From assembly GCF_029813785.1 (NCBI RefSeq), contig NZ_JARVKY010000019.1, forward strand, positions 1 to 64,000: a stretch of 64,000 nt of DNA. The letters run 5' to 3'. Origin of the DNA: Streptomyces sp. DH41. Lineage in GTDB: Bacteria > Actinomycetota > Actinomycetes > Streptomycetales > Streptomycetaceae. The position numbers and the translations under genes are program-made. The notes under the pieces were generated by a model. It saw only the letters and a program-made list of their open reading frames with translations. It did no database searches and was not told the origin of the DNA. The stretch's first letter is position 1, and the number at the start of each line of letters is the position of its first letter. Positions 15,225-25,349 of the stretch are shown here, one piece after another.

Positions 15225-16099
15225 CCGACACCGCGACCACCGGCCGTCTGGACGCGGCCTTCGCCGACGCCGGGGTGACCGGGTGGCTGCATGCCGTGGA
15301 CATCGACACGGGTGCGCAGGTCGGGGCGGGGCCGGACCAGCCGGTGTGCACGGCCAGTGTCCACAAGGTGTGTGTGCTCGTCACACTGCACGAGCTGGCG
15401 GCGGCCGGGGAGCTGGACCTCACCGAGCGGGTCGAGTGCCCGCCGGCCGGACGCACCCCGGGGGCCACGGGGCTCGCGGCCATGCTCGACCCGGTCCGGC
15501 TGTCGCTGCGCGACGCGGCGTTCCTGATGATGTCCGTCAGCGACAACACCGCCGCCGACCTGCTGCTGCGCCGGGTCGGTCTGGACGCCGTCAACCGCAC
15601 CACGGCCCGGCTCGGCCTCACCCGCACGCGGGCGGTGTACGGCTTCGGCGACATGCTCGCCGCGATGCGCGAGGACACGGGTCCGGCCGGAGCCCAGGCA
15701 CTGGCCGACCCGCACGTCATCGCCCGGCTCCGCGCCCTGGACCCGGCCCGCACCAACCACAGCACCCCGCGCGACATGACCCGCCTGCTGGCCGCCCTCT
15801 GGCGGGACGAGGTGTGTCCGCCCGAGTACGGCGCCGCCATGCGCCGCATCATGGGCCTCCAGGTCTGGCCGCACCGGCTGGCCTCGGGCTTCCCCTTCGA
15901 CGACGTCCACGTGGCCGGCAAGACGGGCAGCCTGCCGACCCTGCGCAACGAGGTCGGCGTCGTCGAGTACCCCGACGGCGGCCGCTACGCCGTGGCCGTC
16001 TTCACCCGCACCGCCCACACGGCCACCGTCCTGCCCGCGGCGGACGCGGTGATCGGCACGGCGGCCCGGATCGCCGTGGACGCGCTGCGGGCGCCGTGA
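15221..16099 (+). CDS. Class A beta-lactamase-like serine hydrolase, no signal peptide
   Basis: 292 aa. It shows the three class A/PBP motifs: S46-V-H-K49, S107-D-N109 and K234-T-G236. Two departures matter. There is no signal peptide or lipobox, so the protein appears cytoplasmic. The Omega-loop ExxLN, which carries the deacylating Glu of true class A enzymes, is not visible: the stretch before STPRDM reads LDPARTNH. It may therefore be a serine hydrolase or D,D-peptidase-like protein rather than an efficient beta-lactamase. It is coupled to the LysR regulator by a 4-bp overlap. Confidence 0.85.
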   Translation: MTDTATTGRLDAAFADAGVTGWLHAVDIDTGAQVGAGPDQPVCTASVHKVCVLVTLHELAAAGELDLTERVECPPAGRTPGATGLAAMLDPVRLSLRDAAFLMMSVSDNTAADLLLRRVGLDAVNRTTARLGLTRTRAVYGFGDMLAAMREDTGPAGAQALADPHVIARLRALDPARTNHSTPRDMTRLLAALWRDEVCPPEYGAAMRRIMGLQVWPHRLASGFPFDDVHVAGKTGSLPTLRNEVGVVEYPDGGRYAVAVFTRTAHTATVLPAADAVIGTAARIAVDALRAP

Positions 16100-16167
16100 G
16101 AGGGAAACGGCGGGCGGCGCGGCCTTCGGGCGACGGTGTCGAGGGGTGGGGGCGTCGAGGGGCGGTG

Positions 16168-17784
16168 TCAGCCGTCGTTGTCGCGCCAGCGCCCGCCGCT
16201 CGGGGCCGAGTCGAAGCGGGTCGCCGCCGAGGCGTTGCCGCTGAAGTCGTTGCCGGAGACCCGGCCGCCGGTCCAGGTGGCCTCGTGCGCGATCCACAGG
16301 GCGTGGGTCTGGGTGCGCGGGTGCCCGTCGTCCCGGACGCGGTTGCCGTGCACGTACGGGTGGACCACGGCGGCGGCCGCGGTGAGGCCGGTGCGCGGGG
16401 CCGGGCAGTCCGGGAGGCGGTAGGTGACGCCCGGCGCGGGGGTGCCGTCGGGCCAGGCCGTGTCCGCGCCGGGACGGCTGGGGGCGAGGGTGAGTTCGGT
16501 GGCGGTGTTGCCGGTGACCACGGCGTTTCGGCCGTCGCCGACCGTCAGCTCCTTGCCGCGGTGGCCGCCGGGGGGCCAGTCGGCGTTCTCGTCGGTGAGG
16601 GACAGCGGCCCGCAGTGGACGCCCTCGCCGCCCCCGTCCGTCGCCGGCGCGGCGCGGCGGCCGTTGTTCCGGACGCGGTTGCCGAAGATCGCCGGCTCGT
16701 GCAGCGGTGCGTCGACGCGGATGCCGTCCAGGGCGTTGTCGTGGATGTCGTTGGACTCCAGGACGATGTCGGTGGCGGGCTCCTGGTCGCCCCCGGCCAG
16801 GTTGTGCTGCCAGTAGCCGTACCGCCCGTTGCCGCTGACGCGGTTGCCGCGGAAGGCGTACGGGCCCGGGGTGTTGCCGAGCGCGATGCCGTCCCCCACG
16901 TTGCCGTCGATCACGCACCCGGTGACGATGCCGCCGCGTCCGCCGACGCTCGTCGTGCCCTGCGCCGACACGTCGAAGCCGGCGACGTGGTTGCCGAGCA
17001 TCGTGCAGCCGGTGACCAGCAGGCCGTCGGCGCCCCAGTCGGAGATGCCGTAGCGGTTGTCCTCGGTGTGGCAGGCGGTCACGCGGATGCCGCGGGGCGG
17101 GACCCAGTCGTCCTGCTGGAGTTCGAGGAAGATGCCGTTGGTGCCGTTGCCGGTGGCCGTGCAGTCGGTGATCGCCGTGCGTTCGACCGGGCCCCAGCCG
17201 CCCACTCCGATCCCGATGCCCGCGCCGCCCATCTTCTCGCCGGGGTCCTGCCGTCCGCACCGCTCGGCCAGCACGCCCTCGACGACGGTGTCCTGGAGGA
17301 AGTCGCATCCGAAGCCGGTGGCGGCGGTGTCGTGGATGTACAGGTCGGTGAAGCGCCCGCGCAGCACGTACTGGAGCCCGAGCCCCTTGGCCAGCACCTC
17401 GTACTCCTCGGTCTCCACCCGGGAGCCGTCGATCTCGAAGTGGGCGAAGGTGACGTCGGCGATGTGGTTGTCCCGTCCGGCGCCGTGCTGGGCCGTGGTG
17501 AACCAGGCCAGCGGTACGGGCCGCGTCGGGGCCCCGGGGTTGCACAGCGCGAAGCAGGTGGCGCCGCGGCCCGCGCCGATCAGCGAGACGCCGCTGCGCC
17601 AGAGCACGGGCCGGTCCCGGATCACGTACCGCCCGGCCGGGACCCGCACGGTACGTGGCCGCCCGTCGGCGGCGGTGGCGTCACCCAGGGCGTCCACCAG
17701 TTTCTGCAGGGCCGGCCGGTCGTCGGCGGTGCCGTCCCCGACCAGACCGTACGCATGGGCGTCGGCCGTCAACGGCGCGGTCAT
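16168..17784 (-). CDS. Right-handed beta-helix (pectate-lyase-3 / NosD-type) protein
   Basis: 538 aa from the ATG at 17784, preceded by GGAAGGAG. It begins with the pectate-lyase-3 signature AYGLVGDGTADDRPALQKLVDAL, followed by PAGRYVIRDRPVLWRSGVSLIGAG. Many short repeats with N-G-x-G and D-N-x-Y-G-I spacing follow (for example TATGNGTNGIFLE, DNRYGISDW, DGNVGDGIALG, SGNGRYGYWQ), the turns of a parallel beta-helix. No secretion signal is visible. The likely substrate is a polysaccharide, but no catalytic residues can be assigned. It stands alone; the upstream gap 17785-17984 holds a short GAGCGAGGA-type direct repeat. Confidence 0.85.
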   Translation of the reverse strand: MTAPLTADAHAYGLVGDGTADDRPALQKLVDALGDATAADGRPRTVRVPAGRYVIRDRPVLWRSGVSLIGAGRGATCFALCNPGAPTRPVPLAWFTTAQHGAGRDNHIADVTFAHFEIDGSRVETEEYEVLAKGLGLQYVLRGRFTDLYIHDTAATGFGCDFLQDTVVEGVLAERCGRQDPGEKMGGAGIGIGVGGWGPVERTAITDCTATGNGTNGIFLELQQDDWVPPRGIRVTACHTEDNRYGISDWGADGLLVTGCTMLGNHVAGFDVSAQGTTSVGGRGGIVTGCVIDGNVGDGIALGNTPGPYAFRGNRVSGNGRYGYWQHNLAGGDQEPATDIVLESNDIHDNALDGIRVDAPLHEPAIFGNRVRNNGRRAAPATDGGGEGVHCGPLSLTDENADWPPGGHRGKELTVGDGRNAVVTGNTATELTLAPSRPGADTAWPDGTPAPGVTYRLPDCPAPRTGLTAAAAVVHPYVHGNRVRDDGHPRTQTHALWIAHEATWTGGRVSGNDFSGNASAATRFDSAPSGGRWRDNDG

Positions 17785-17984
17785 GGGGCGCTCCTTCCAC
17801 CGGCGACGTGGGGGCGCGGCGGCGGCGGGCTCGACACCGCCGCCGCCGCGCTGCCGACCGGGTACCAGGCACCGGCCCCTCTCAATCAGGGCGAGGACCA
17901 GAGCGAGGATCAGAGCGAGAGGCCACTGGAGCCTACTCGGGCATTCCTGGCGCTTTATCCCATTTGGGGGTACATAATCAGAAC

Positions 17985-18356
17985 ATGAGTACGGCAACGT
18001 ATGAACTGCTGGCCGCGTCCTCGCACGCGCTCAACGTGACGATGGCCTTCATCGGCGGGCTGGTGATCGCCGGCGCGCTGATCTGGGCCGTGCGTATGGG
18101 CATGAGGGTCATGGAACGAGAACCGGAACGCCCCCACGCCGACGAGCACGGCAAACTCCCTCCCACCGGCGCCGTCCACGAGGAACGGGAGATACGGGAG
18201 CCCGACGAGGTCCCGCTGATCACGGACGGAAGTCCACGGCTCATGCCGTACGAACTCCACCATTCGGGCAGCCGCCGGGGCCAGGACCAGATCCGCCGCC
18301 GCTGGCTGCCGGGGTCGAGCGGGTCCTTCGGCGGCGGCGGACCCGGACACGTCTGA
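17985..18356 (+). CDS. DUF6479-type small membrane protein
   Basis: 123 aa. One membrane helix (about 18-40: MAFIGGLVIAGALIWAVRMGM) lies near the N-terminus, followed by a charged cytoplasmic tail with EPERPHADEHGKLPPTGAVHEEREIREPDEVPLI, the pattern I associate with the DUF6479 family. The tail ends in a Gly/Ser-rich segment. No Shine-Dalgarno sequence precedes the ATG; a TACATAAT element at 17971 lies where a -10 box for a leaderless transcript would be. Function unknown. Confidence 0.82.
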   Translation: MSTATYELLAASSHALNVTMAFIGGLVIAGALIWAVRMGMRVMEREPERPHADEHGKLPPTGAVHEEREIREPDEVPLITDGSPRLMPYELHHSGSRRGQDQIRRRWLPGSSGSFGGGGPGHV

Positions 18357-18491
18357 CCCGGACGACCGCGGATCCGGGCGTGCCGCTGATCCGGGCGAGC
18401 CTGATCCGGGCAGGCCGCCGGTCGGCGGACCGCCTGTCCGGGCGGCCCGCACGGCGTGCGGGCGTGCGCGCGAGGCAGGCGACCCCGCGGT

Positions 18492-18521
18492 GCTGGGGCC
18501 CCGCAGTGCCGGGGCCCCAGC
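18492..18521. terminator. GC-rich hairpin in a 315-bp intergenic region
   Basis: Perfect 11-bp arms GCTGGGGCCCC (18492-18502) and its complement (18511-18521), 8-nt loop. It lies 135 bp past the DUF6479 gene. The rest of the gap 18357-18671 is low-complexity GC-rich sequence with GATCCGGGC direct repeats and no recognisable gene. Confidence 0.55.
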
Positions 18522-18671
18522 GATACGGGCCCCGCGGTACCGGCGCCCCCGCGGGACCGGCCTCCCCCGTCCGGCCGAACGTCGGTGTGCGCGGCGGCGT
18601 GCGCGGATCTTCACTGGAGGGGACCCGCGTGCTCTCGCGGGGCGTGTACTCACCAGGTACCTGGAGGCGAC

Positions 18672-19175
18672 ATGGCCGGTCAGCGGGTGCTGCGGGCGGT
18701 CGGCGTGCTGATGCTCGCGGGCACCGTGCTGGCCGGGTGCTCCGACGGCGACGGCAGCGCCGCCGACGTGCCGTCGGACGCCGGCAGCGCGGCGGCCGAC
18801 CGGGCCGCGTCGGCCGCCTCCTCGCTGGCCTCCCGGGGCGCGGACGCCGTGGCGTCGGCGACGGCGGAGGCCGGGCGGTGGCTGGAGGACATCCAGGAGG
18901 GCGCCGACGTCAAGGGCGACGTGGAACCGGGCGCCCCGAAGACCGACGCCGACGGCCGCACCACCGTCGAGGTCACCGTCAGCAACACCGCCGACTCCAC
19001 GAAGTCCTTCGCGGTACAGGTGAACTTCACGGACGCCGACGGCAGCCTGATCGACACGGCCGTCGTCACCGTCCCCGACGTCCCCGCCGGAAGGTCCGCG
19101 CGCGCCACCGCCCGCAGCACCCACGACCTGTCCGGGGACGTGCGCGCGGTGGTGGCCCGGGCCGTGCGCTACTGA
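18672..19175 (+). CDS. Lipoprotein, FxLYD-like domain
   Basis: 167 aa, ATG after GGAGGCGAC. Signal sequence with lipobox VLAGC (Cys at about 24), an Ala/Ser/Asp-rich linker, and from about 75 a small beta-sandwich: TTVEVTVSNTADSTKSFAVQVNFTDADGSLIDTAVVTVPDVPAGRSARATARS. This follows the pattern of FxLYD-type extracellular domains. It would be anchored on the outer face of the membrane; ligand unknown. The M24 peptidase gene begins 5 bp after its stop, indicating an operon. Confidence 0.8.
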   Translation: MAGQRVLRAVGVLMLAGTVLAGCSDGDGSAADVPSDAGSAAADRAASAASSLASRGADAVASATAEAGRWLEDIQEGADVKGDVEPGAPKTDADGRTTVEVTVSNTADSTKSFAVQVNFTDADGSLIDTAVVTVPDVPAGRSARATARSTHDLSGDVRAVVARAVRY

Positions 19176-19180
19176 CGCCC

Positions 19181-20341
19181 ATGGACGACCCGGACGCCGA
19201 CGTAGGCGAGGTCACGGGCGAAGGCACCCCCGGTGCCTTCGCGGAACAGGACTACGCGGCCCGCATGGCACGGGCCGCGTACGAGGCCGCCACCCTCGGG
19301 CTCGCCGGTGTGCTGGTCACCCCGGGCCCCGACCTGGAGTGGCTGTGCGGCTACCGGCCCGCGGGCGCCACCGAGCGCCTCACCCTCCTCGTCCTCACCG
19401 CCGACGCCCAGCCCCGGCTGCTGGTTCCCGGACTGGACCGCCCGGACGCGGAGGCGGCCCCCGGCGCGGGCGCGCTGCGGGTCTTCGAATGGTGGGACGG
19501 CCAGAATCCGCACACCGCGGCGGCCGGACTGCTGCGCCCGCACGGCCGGTACGGCGTCTCCGACGGAACCTGGGCGCTGCACCTGCTCTGCCTCCAGCAG
19601 TCGCTGCCGCTGGCCACCTACCAGCCCCTGTCCTCCGTACTGCCCATGCTGCGGGCGGTGAAGGACGAGCCCGAGCTGGCCCGGCTGACCGCCGCTGCTG
19701 CGGCGGCGGACGCCGCGTACGAGGAGGTCCTCGGGCTGCGGTTCGGCGGCCGCCGCGAGCGCGACCTGGCCGCCGACCTGGCCCGGCTGCTGCGCGAGCA
19801 CGGTCACAGCCGGGTCGGCCTCACGGTGGTCGGCTCCGGACCCCACGGCGCCGACCCGCACCACCGGGCGGGCGACCGGGTCATCGAGGACGGCGACATG
19901 GTGGTCCTGGACTTCGGCGGCCTCAAGGACGGCTACGGCTCCGGCTCCGCCCGCACCGTCCACGTCGGCGCGCCCACGGACGAGGAACGCCGGGTCCACG
20001 AGACCGTCCGTACCGCCCAGCAGGCGGCCTTCGAGGCGGTGCGGCCCGGGGTGTCCTGCCAGGAGATCGACCGGGCGGCCCGCGCGGTGATCGAGGCGGC
20101 CGGCCACGCCGAGCACTTCACGCACCGCACCGGCCACGGCATCGGCGTCACCGTCCACGAGCCGCCCTACCTGGTGGAGGGCGAGGAGCAGCCGCTCGTA
20201 CCGGGCATGTGCTTCTCCGTCGAGCCCGGCATCTACCTCCCCGGCCGCTTCGGGGTCCGCATCGAGGACGTCGTGACCTGCACGGAGGACGGGGGCCGCC
20301 GGCTCAACACCACGTCGCACGAACTGGCGGTCGTGCACTGA
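19181..20341 (+). CDS. M24 metallopeptidase (aminopeptidase P / prolidase type), one metal ligand missing
   Basis: 386 aa. Creatinase-type N-domain (~25-160) and a pita-bread M24 domain (~165-386). Expected dinuclear metal ligands are Asp, Asp, His, Glu, Glu. Asp244 (VVLDFGG), His319 (GHGIG), Glu348 (SVEPGIY) and Glu362 (RIEDVV) are present. The second Asp, normally in DGYxSDxTRT, is replaced by Gly255 in DGYGSGSART. The enzyme may bind only one metal or be inactive toward X-Pro peptides. It is 5 bp downstream of a lipoprotein gene, probably in one operon. Cytoplasmic. Confidence 0.9.
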   Translation: MDDPDADVGEVTGEGTPGAFAEQDYAARMARAAYEAATLGLAGVLVTPGPDLEWLCGYRPAGATERLTLLVLTADAQPRLLVPGLDRPDAEAAPGAGALRVFEWWDGQNPHTAAAGLLRPHGRYGVSDGTWALHLLCLQQSLPLATYQPLSSVLPMLRAVKDEPELARLTAAAAAADAAYEEVLGLRFGGRRERDLAADLARLLREHGHSRVGLTVVGSGPHGADPHHRAGDRVIEDGDMVVLDFGGLKDGYGSGSARTVHVGAPTDEERRVHETVRTAQQAAFEAVRPGVSCQEIDRAARAVIEAAGHAEHFTHRTGHGIGVTVHEPPYLVEGEEQPLVPGMCFSVEPGIYLPGRFGVRIEDVVTCTEDGGRRLNTTSHELAVVH

Positions 20342-20389
20342 TCCGCCGGCCCCGCGGACCCCTGGAGCAGAGGCGGGGGCAGGGGCCGT

Positions 20390-22060
<1,671 letters not shown>

Positions 22061-22150
22061 GCGGTCTCCTTCGCGATGCGTGCGGGCGACACGAATAGAT
22101 CTGTCCACATCACCCGAAAAGCGAACCCGTGCGCCCGCGACGCGCCGGGG

Positions 22151-23128
22151 CTACGAACCCGTGCGCTCGACCGCCCCCAGGTACAGATTCACGTACCGGG
22201 CCACGTCCACGTCCAACGCCACGTCCACCAGGGGTTGTTCGCGCGTGCCCGCGTGGAGCTCGGACTCGCCGGGGCGGGCGCGGCGGTCGACGACGGTCTG
22301 GCCGCGGGCCGGCCCGGGGGCCAGGGACACCTCGACGGGCAGCCGGCGCGTGGTCAGGCCCTCCGGGTCGATCACCGCGCAGACCGCGCCCGCGTCACCG
22401 AGGCCGCCGCCGGGGTCGGACTCGTCGGTGGCCGGGCCGCGGTGGGCGAGCAGCTCACCGGCGAGCCGGGTGCCCGGCTCGGCGCTCGCCCGCAGCCGGC
22501 GTACGTCCGGTCCGGGGACGATCACCCGCTCGAACACGTCCAGCCCGTACATCGTGATCGGCACCCCGGCGGTGAGCAGGATCGCGGCGGCCTCCGGGTC
22601 GTGCCACACGTTGAACTCGGCGACCGGCGTCGCGTTCCCGGTGGCCACCGCGCCGCCCATGAAGACGATCCGCTCGATGTTGGCGGTGACCTCCGGGTGG
22701 GTGCGCAGCAGCAGCGCGATGTTGGTCGCCGGGGCGGTGGGGATCAGGGTGACCGGGCGCGGGGAGGCGAGGATCTCCCGGCGCAGCAGGGTCACCGCGT
22801 CCACGTCGACGGGGGCGCGGGTGGGGGCGGGCAGGCCGAGGTCGCCCATGCCGTCGTGCCCGTGCACGTGCCGGGCGGTGCGCACGCCCTCGATCAGCGG
22901 ACGCTCGGCACCCCGGGCGACGGGGACGTCCGGGGCGCCGGCCTGCTCCAGCACGGTCAGGGTGTTCCGTACGACCCCCTCCACGTCGGTGTTCCCGGCC
23001 ACGCAGGTGACAGCGCGCAGGTCGAGCCCGGGGTGGCGGACCGCCAGCAGCAGGGCCAGGGCGTCGTCGATGCCGGTGTCGCAGTCGATGATCACCGGAA
23101 TGGGCTGCCGGCCAGGGGCGGTCGTCAC
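22151..23128 (-). CDS. Nucleoside hydrolase (inosine/uridine-preferring family)
   Basis: 325 aa from the GTG at 23128, with GAGGAG upstream. The calcium-binding signature is IIDCDTGIDDALALL (Asp15, 17, 21, 22); further family motifs are NTDVEGVVRNT, HGHDGMGDLG, LIPTAPATNIALLL, FMGGAV and AEFNVWHDPEAA. The enzyme hydrolyses the N-glycosidic bond of nucleosides to base plus ribose in purine or pyrimidine salvage. Substrate preference cannot be told from sequence alone. The upstream 487-bp region (23129-23615) is occupied by minisatellites. Confidence 0.93.
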   Translation of the reverse strand: MTTAPGRQPIPVIIDCDTGIDDALALLLAVRHPGLDLRAVTCVAGNTDVEGVVRNTLTVLEQAGAPDVPVARGAERPLIEGVRTARHVHGHDGMGDLGLPAPTRAPVDVDAVTLLRREILASPRPVTLIPTAPATNIALLLRTHPEVTANIERIVFMGGAVATGNATPVAEFNVWHDPEAAAILLTAGVPITMYGLDVFERVIVPGPDVRRLRASAEPGTRLAGELLAHRGPATDESDPGGGLGDAGAVCAVIDPEGLTTRRLPVEVSLAPGPARGQTVVDRRARPGESELHAGTREQPLVDVALDVDVARYVNLYLGAVERTGS

Positions 23129-23143
23129 GGCGGGGCTCCTCGG

Positions 23144-23275
23144 GGTGGCGGGTCGGTGGGTGGCGGGTCGGTGGGTGGCCGGTGGGTGGCCGGTCGGTGG
23201 GTGGCCGGTCGGTGGGTGGCCGGTCGGTGGGTGGCCGGTCGGTGGCCGGTCGGTGGGTGGCCGGTCGGTGGTGGC
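23144..23275. repeat. Minisatellite, about 15-bp unit GGTCGGTGGGTGGCC
   Basis: About eight to nine copies, some shortened to 11 bp, lie upstream of the nucleoside hydrolase start. The units are close to identical, which suggests recent slippage. No spacer structure, so not a CRISPR array. Confidence 0.85.
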
Positions 23276-23362
23276 GTGGGCCCCGGCGACCCTACGCGTG
23301 CCCACGCGGGCACCTGCGGCTCGGGGGCCGCGTGCCCGGGCCCGGGCGGTGGCGGGCCGCCG

Positions 23363-23440
23363 CCGGTCCGGTCTGTCGCGGCCCTCCGCCGGTCCGGTCT
23401 GTCGCGGCCCTCCGCCGGTCCGGTCTGTCGCGGCCCTCCG
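23363..23440. repeat. Three exact copies of a 26-bp unit
   Basis: Period 26 bp beginning CCGGTCCGGTCTGTCGCGGC. It lies between the divergent nucleoside hydrolase and lipoprotein genes. Together with the 15-bp array it fills most of the 487-bp gap; the remaining ~170 bp is GC-rich with no recognisable gene. Confidence 0.85.
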
Positions 23441-23615
23441 CGCGAGGCCGTACGCCCGGTCCCGCCGCGCCTCGTCCACCCCCGCCCCCTCTCGCCCACC
23501 GCGCCTCACCCGGACGGCCCGGCACGGTGGTGGTGGGGCGGGGGCGGTGGTGCCGTGGAGGATGTGACCGGTCCCGCACGGCGACGGTCGCCCCGGCCTT
23601 CAGGAGGCACCCCTG

Positions 23616-24389
23616 ATGCAGCACGCCGCCCCCGCCGCCCGCCCCGTGCTCGCCGTCACGCTCTCGGCGGCGCTGGCGCTGACGGTGGCGGCCTGCTCCG
23701 CCGACGGGCGGGGGACCGACAGGCCGGCCGGCACCACGCCGGCCACCGCGCAGTCCCCGGCCGCGTTGCCGTCACCCGCCGTGCCGCCCGCCCTCACCGG
23801 GGGACAGGCGCGGGCGGCCCTGATCACGGAGGCCGACCTGGGGGAGGCGTGGCGACCGACGCGGGGTGCCGCGACCTGGCGGGACGAGGTGCTCAAGGCC
23901 ACGGCCGAGCGGCCCGACTGCGGCCGGCTGCTGGACGTCCTCTACACCGAGGAACTCTTCGGCGCCGCCACCGCGCCCCGCGCCGTCGTCGCCCTCGACG
24001 ACACGGCCGGCGGGGCCCAGCTGCACTACCGGATCACCTCGTACCGCGCGGCCGACATCGACCGGGCACTGGCCTGGCTCGCGACGCTGCCGGACGCGTG
24101 CGGGCGCTTCACGGCCCGGGCCGCTCGCGGCGCCGCCCGGGTCGTCCGGGTCACCGACGTGACGCTGCCGGAGTCGGGGGACGCCCGGCAGGGCCTGCGG
24201 GTGACGGTGAGCACCGAGGACGGCGCCGTCCTCACCCTGGACCTGGTCGCCGTACGCGTCGGCGACGACGCGATCAGCCTCACCAGCGGCGGCCTCGGCG
24301 AACCGCCCGACGACGCCGTCCGCACGTCCGTCGAGGTCGGGACTGAGCGGCTGACCGAGGTACGGCGGCAGGGGCGGGCACAGGTCTAG
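23616..24389 (+). CDS. Putative lipoprotein, unknown function
   Basis: 257 aa, ATG after CAGGAGG. Signal sequence with hydrophobic core (10-25) and lipobox VAAC (Cys27), Thr/Pro/Ala linker to about 58, then a globular domain to the end. The domain includes an ITEADLGEAWRP segment, Cys residues at about 102 and 168 that could form a disulfide, and mixed strands (LHYRITSYRAADIDRALAWLATL). The layout resembles PknH-sensor-type actinobacterial lipoproteins but I cannot assign it. Followed by about 130 bp of GGACGG-rich low-complexity sequence. Confidence 0.78.
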   Translation: MQHAAPAARPVLAVTLSAALALTVAACSADGRGTDRPAGTTPATAQSPAALPSPAVPPALTGGQARAALITEADLGEAWRPTRGAATWRDEVLKATAERPDCGRLLDVLYTEELFGAATAPRAVVALDDTAGGAQLHYRITSYRAADIDRALAWLATLPDACGRFTARAARGAARVVRVTDVTLPESGDARQGLRVTVSTEDGAVLTLDLVAVRVGDDAISLTSGGLGEPPDDAVRTSVEVGTERLTEVRRQGRAQV

Positions 24390-24520
24390 CGGACAGGCGG
24401 CCTGACGGACGGACTGACGGCTCGGCGGCCGGACGGACGGGCAGACGGACAGGTGGCCGGGCAGGCGGGCCGATGGCCGGCGCCCGGCGTCCCCCTGTCC
24501 CGCCTCACCGGGACGTACGC

Positions 24521-25276
24521 CTAACCGTCGCGGTCGAAGCGTCGGCGGTGGGTGAGTACGTCACAAGCCACCTCGTGGGCGGTGCGGCCGCGGGCGAACG
24601 CGTCGGCGCGCAGGCGGGCCAGGGCCTCGTCGGCGCCGATTCCCAGCTGGGCCATGATCATGCCGACGGCCTGGTAGACCTCGTCGTGGTCACCGGCCAG
24701 CTCGTCCAGCCAGGCCGCCCCCTCCCCGCGGGGCAGCGCCATCAGCGCCACCGTCATGACACCGGCCACGAGCCGCGCCAGGCTCAGCTGCGGGCCGGTC
24801 AGTCCGCCGGGGGTGTCGCGGTAGAGGTCGAGAGTGCCCAGGCACACGGCGTCGTTGCCGAGCGGCAGGGCGTAGACCGCCCGTACCCCGACCGCTGTCG
24901 CCTGCTGGGCGAAGACGGGCCACCGGCCGACGTCCGCACCGGCCGTCAGGTCGCGGGCGAGCACCGGGGCGCCCGACTCGGCGGCGCTCACGCAGGGGCC
25001 GTCACCCAGGGTGCTCTGGATCTCCGCCAGGTACGAAGCCCGGTCACCGCTGGCACACAGCCGTACCGGTACTCCCTCGCCGCGCAGCGACGCGCTCGCG
25101 CCGGTCACCGGGAGCAGCCGTACGGCCACCCGGCACAGCCGTCCCGGGACCTCGCCCGGCGGGACGCCCCGCACCTCCGCGGCGATCACTTCCGCGGCGA
25201 TCACCTCGGCGGCGCGCTCCCCGTCCGGAGACCGCCCGGACTCGTCTCTGGGCCGCACGCGCACCGCCTCCTTCAC
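24521..25276 (-). CDS. GAF-ANTAR regulator (transcription antitermination)
   Basis: 251 aa. GAF sensor domain about 42-182 (LLPVTGASASLRGEG, STLGDGPCVSAAESGAPVLARDL, TAVGVRAVYALPL) followed by an ANTAR RNA-binding domain about 188-242 (HDEVYQAVGMIMAQLGIGADEALARLRADAFARGRTAHEVACDVL). ANTAR proteins bind dual hairpins in nascent RNA and prevent termination; the GAF domain would sense a ligand. Residues 21-35 hold a tandem AAEVI repeat. It lies downstream of the XRE-TPR regulator, 73 bp away on the same strand. Target transcripts are unknown. Confidence 0.92.
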   Translation of the reverse strand: MKEAVRVRPRDESGRSPDGERAAEVIAAEVIAAEVRGVPPGEVPGRLCRVAVRLLPVTGASASLRGEGVPVRLCASGDRASYLAEIQSTLGDGPCVSAAESGAPVLARDLTAGADVGRWPVFAQQATAVGVRAVYALPLGNDAVCLGTLDLYRDTPGGLTGPQLSLARLVAGVMTVALMALPRGEGAAWLDELAGDHDEVYQAVGMIMAQLGIGADEALARLRADAFARGRTAHEVACDVLTHRRRFDRDG

Positions 25277-25349
25277 TCACGCGGCCGCAGGGTCGACTAC
25301 CCGTGCCCGACCAGTGGAAACTCGGGCGGCCCGCGGGTCGTGGCACCGT

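Noticed and set aside
15019..17988. Very long open frame opposite the beta-helix gene
   Set aside because: High-GC shadow with low-complexity composition; the opposite strand carries a recognisable beta-helix protein with good start signals.
23144..23440. Possible CRISPR array
   Set aside because: Repeats are directly tandem with no variable spacers.
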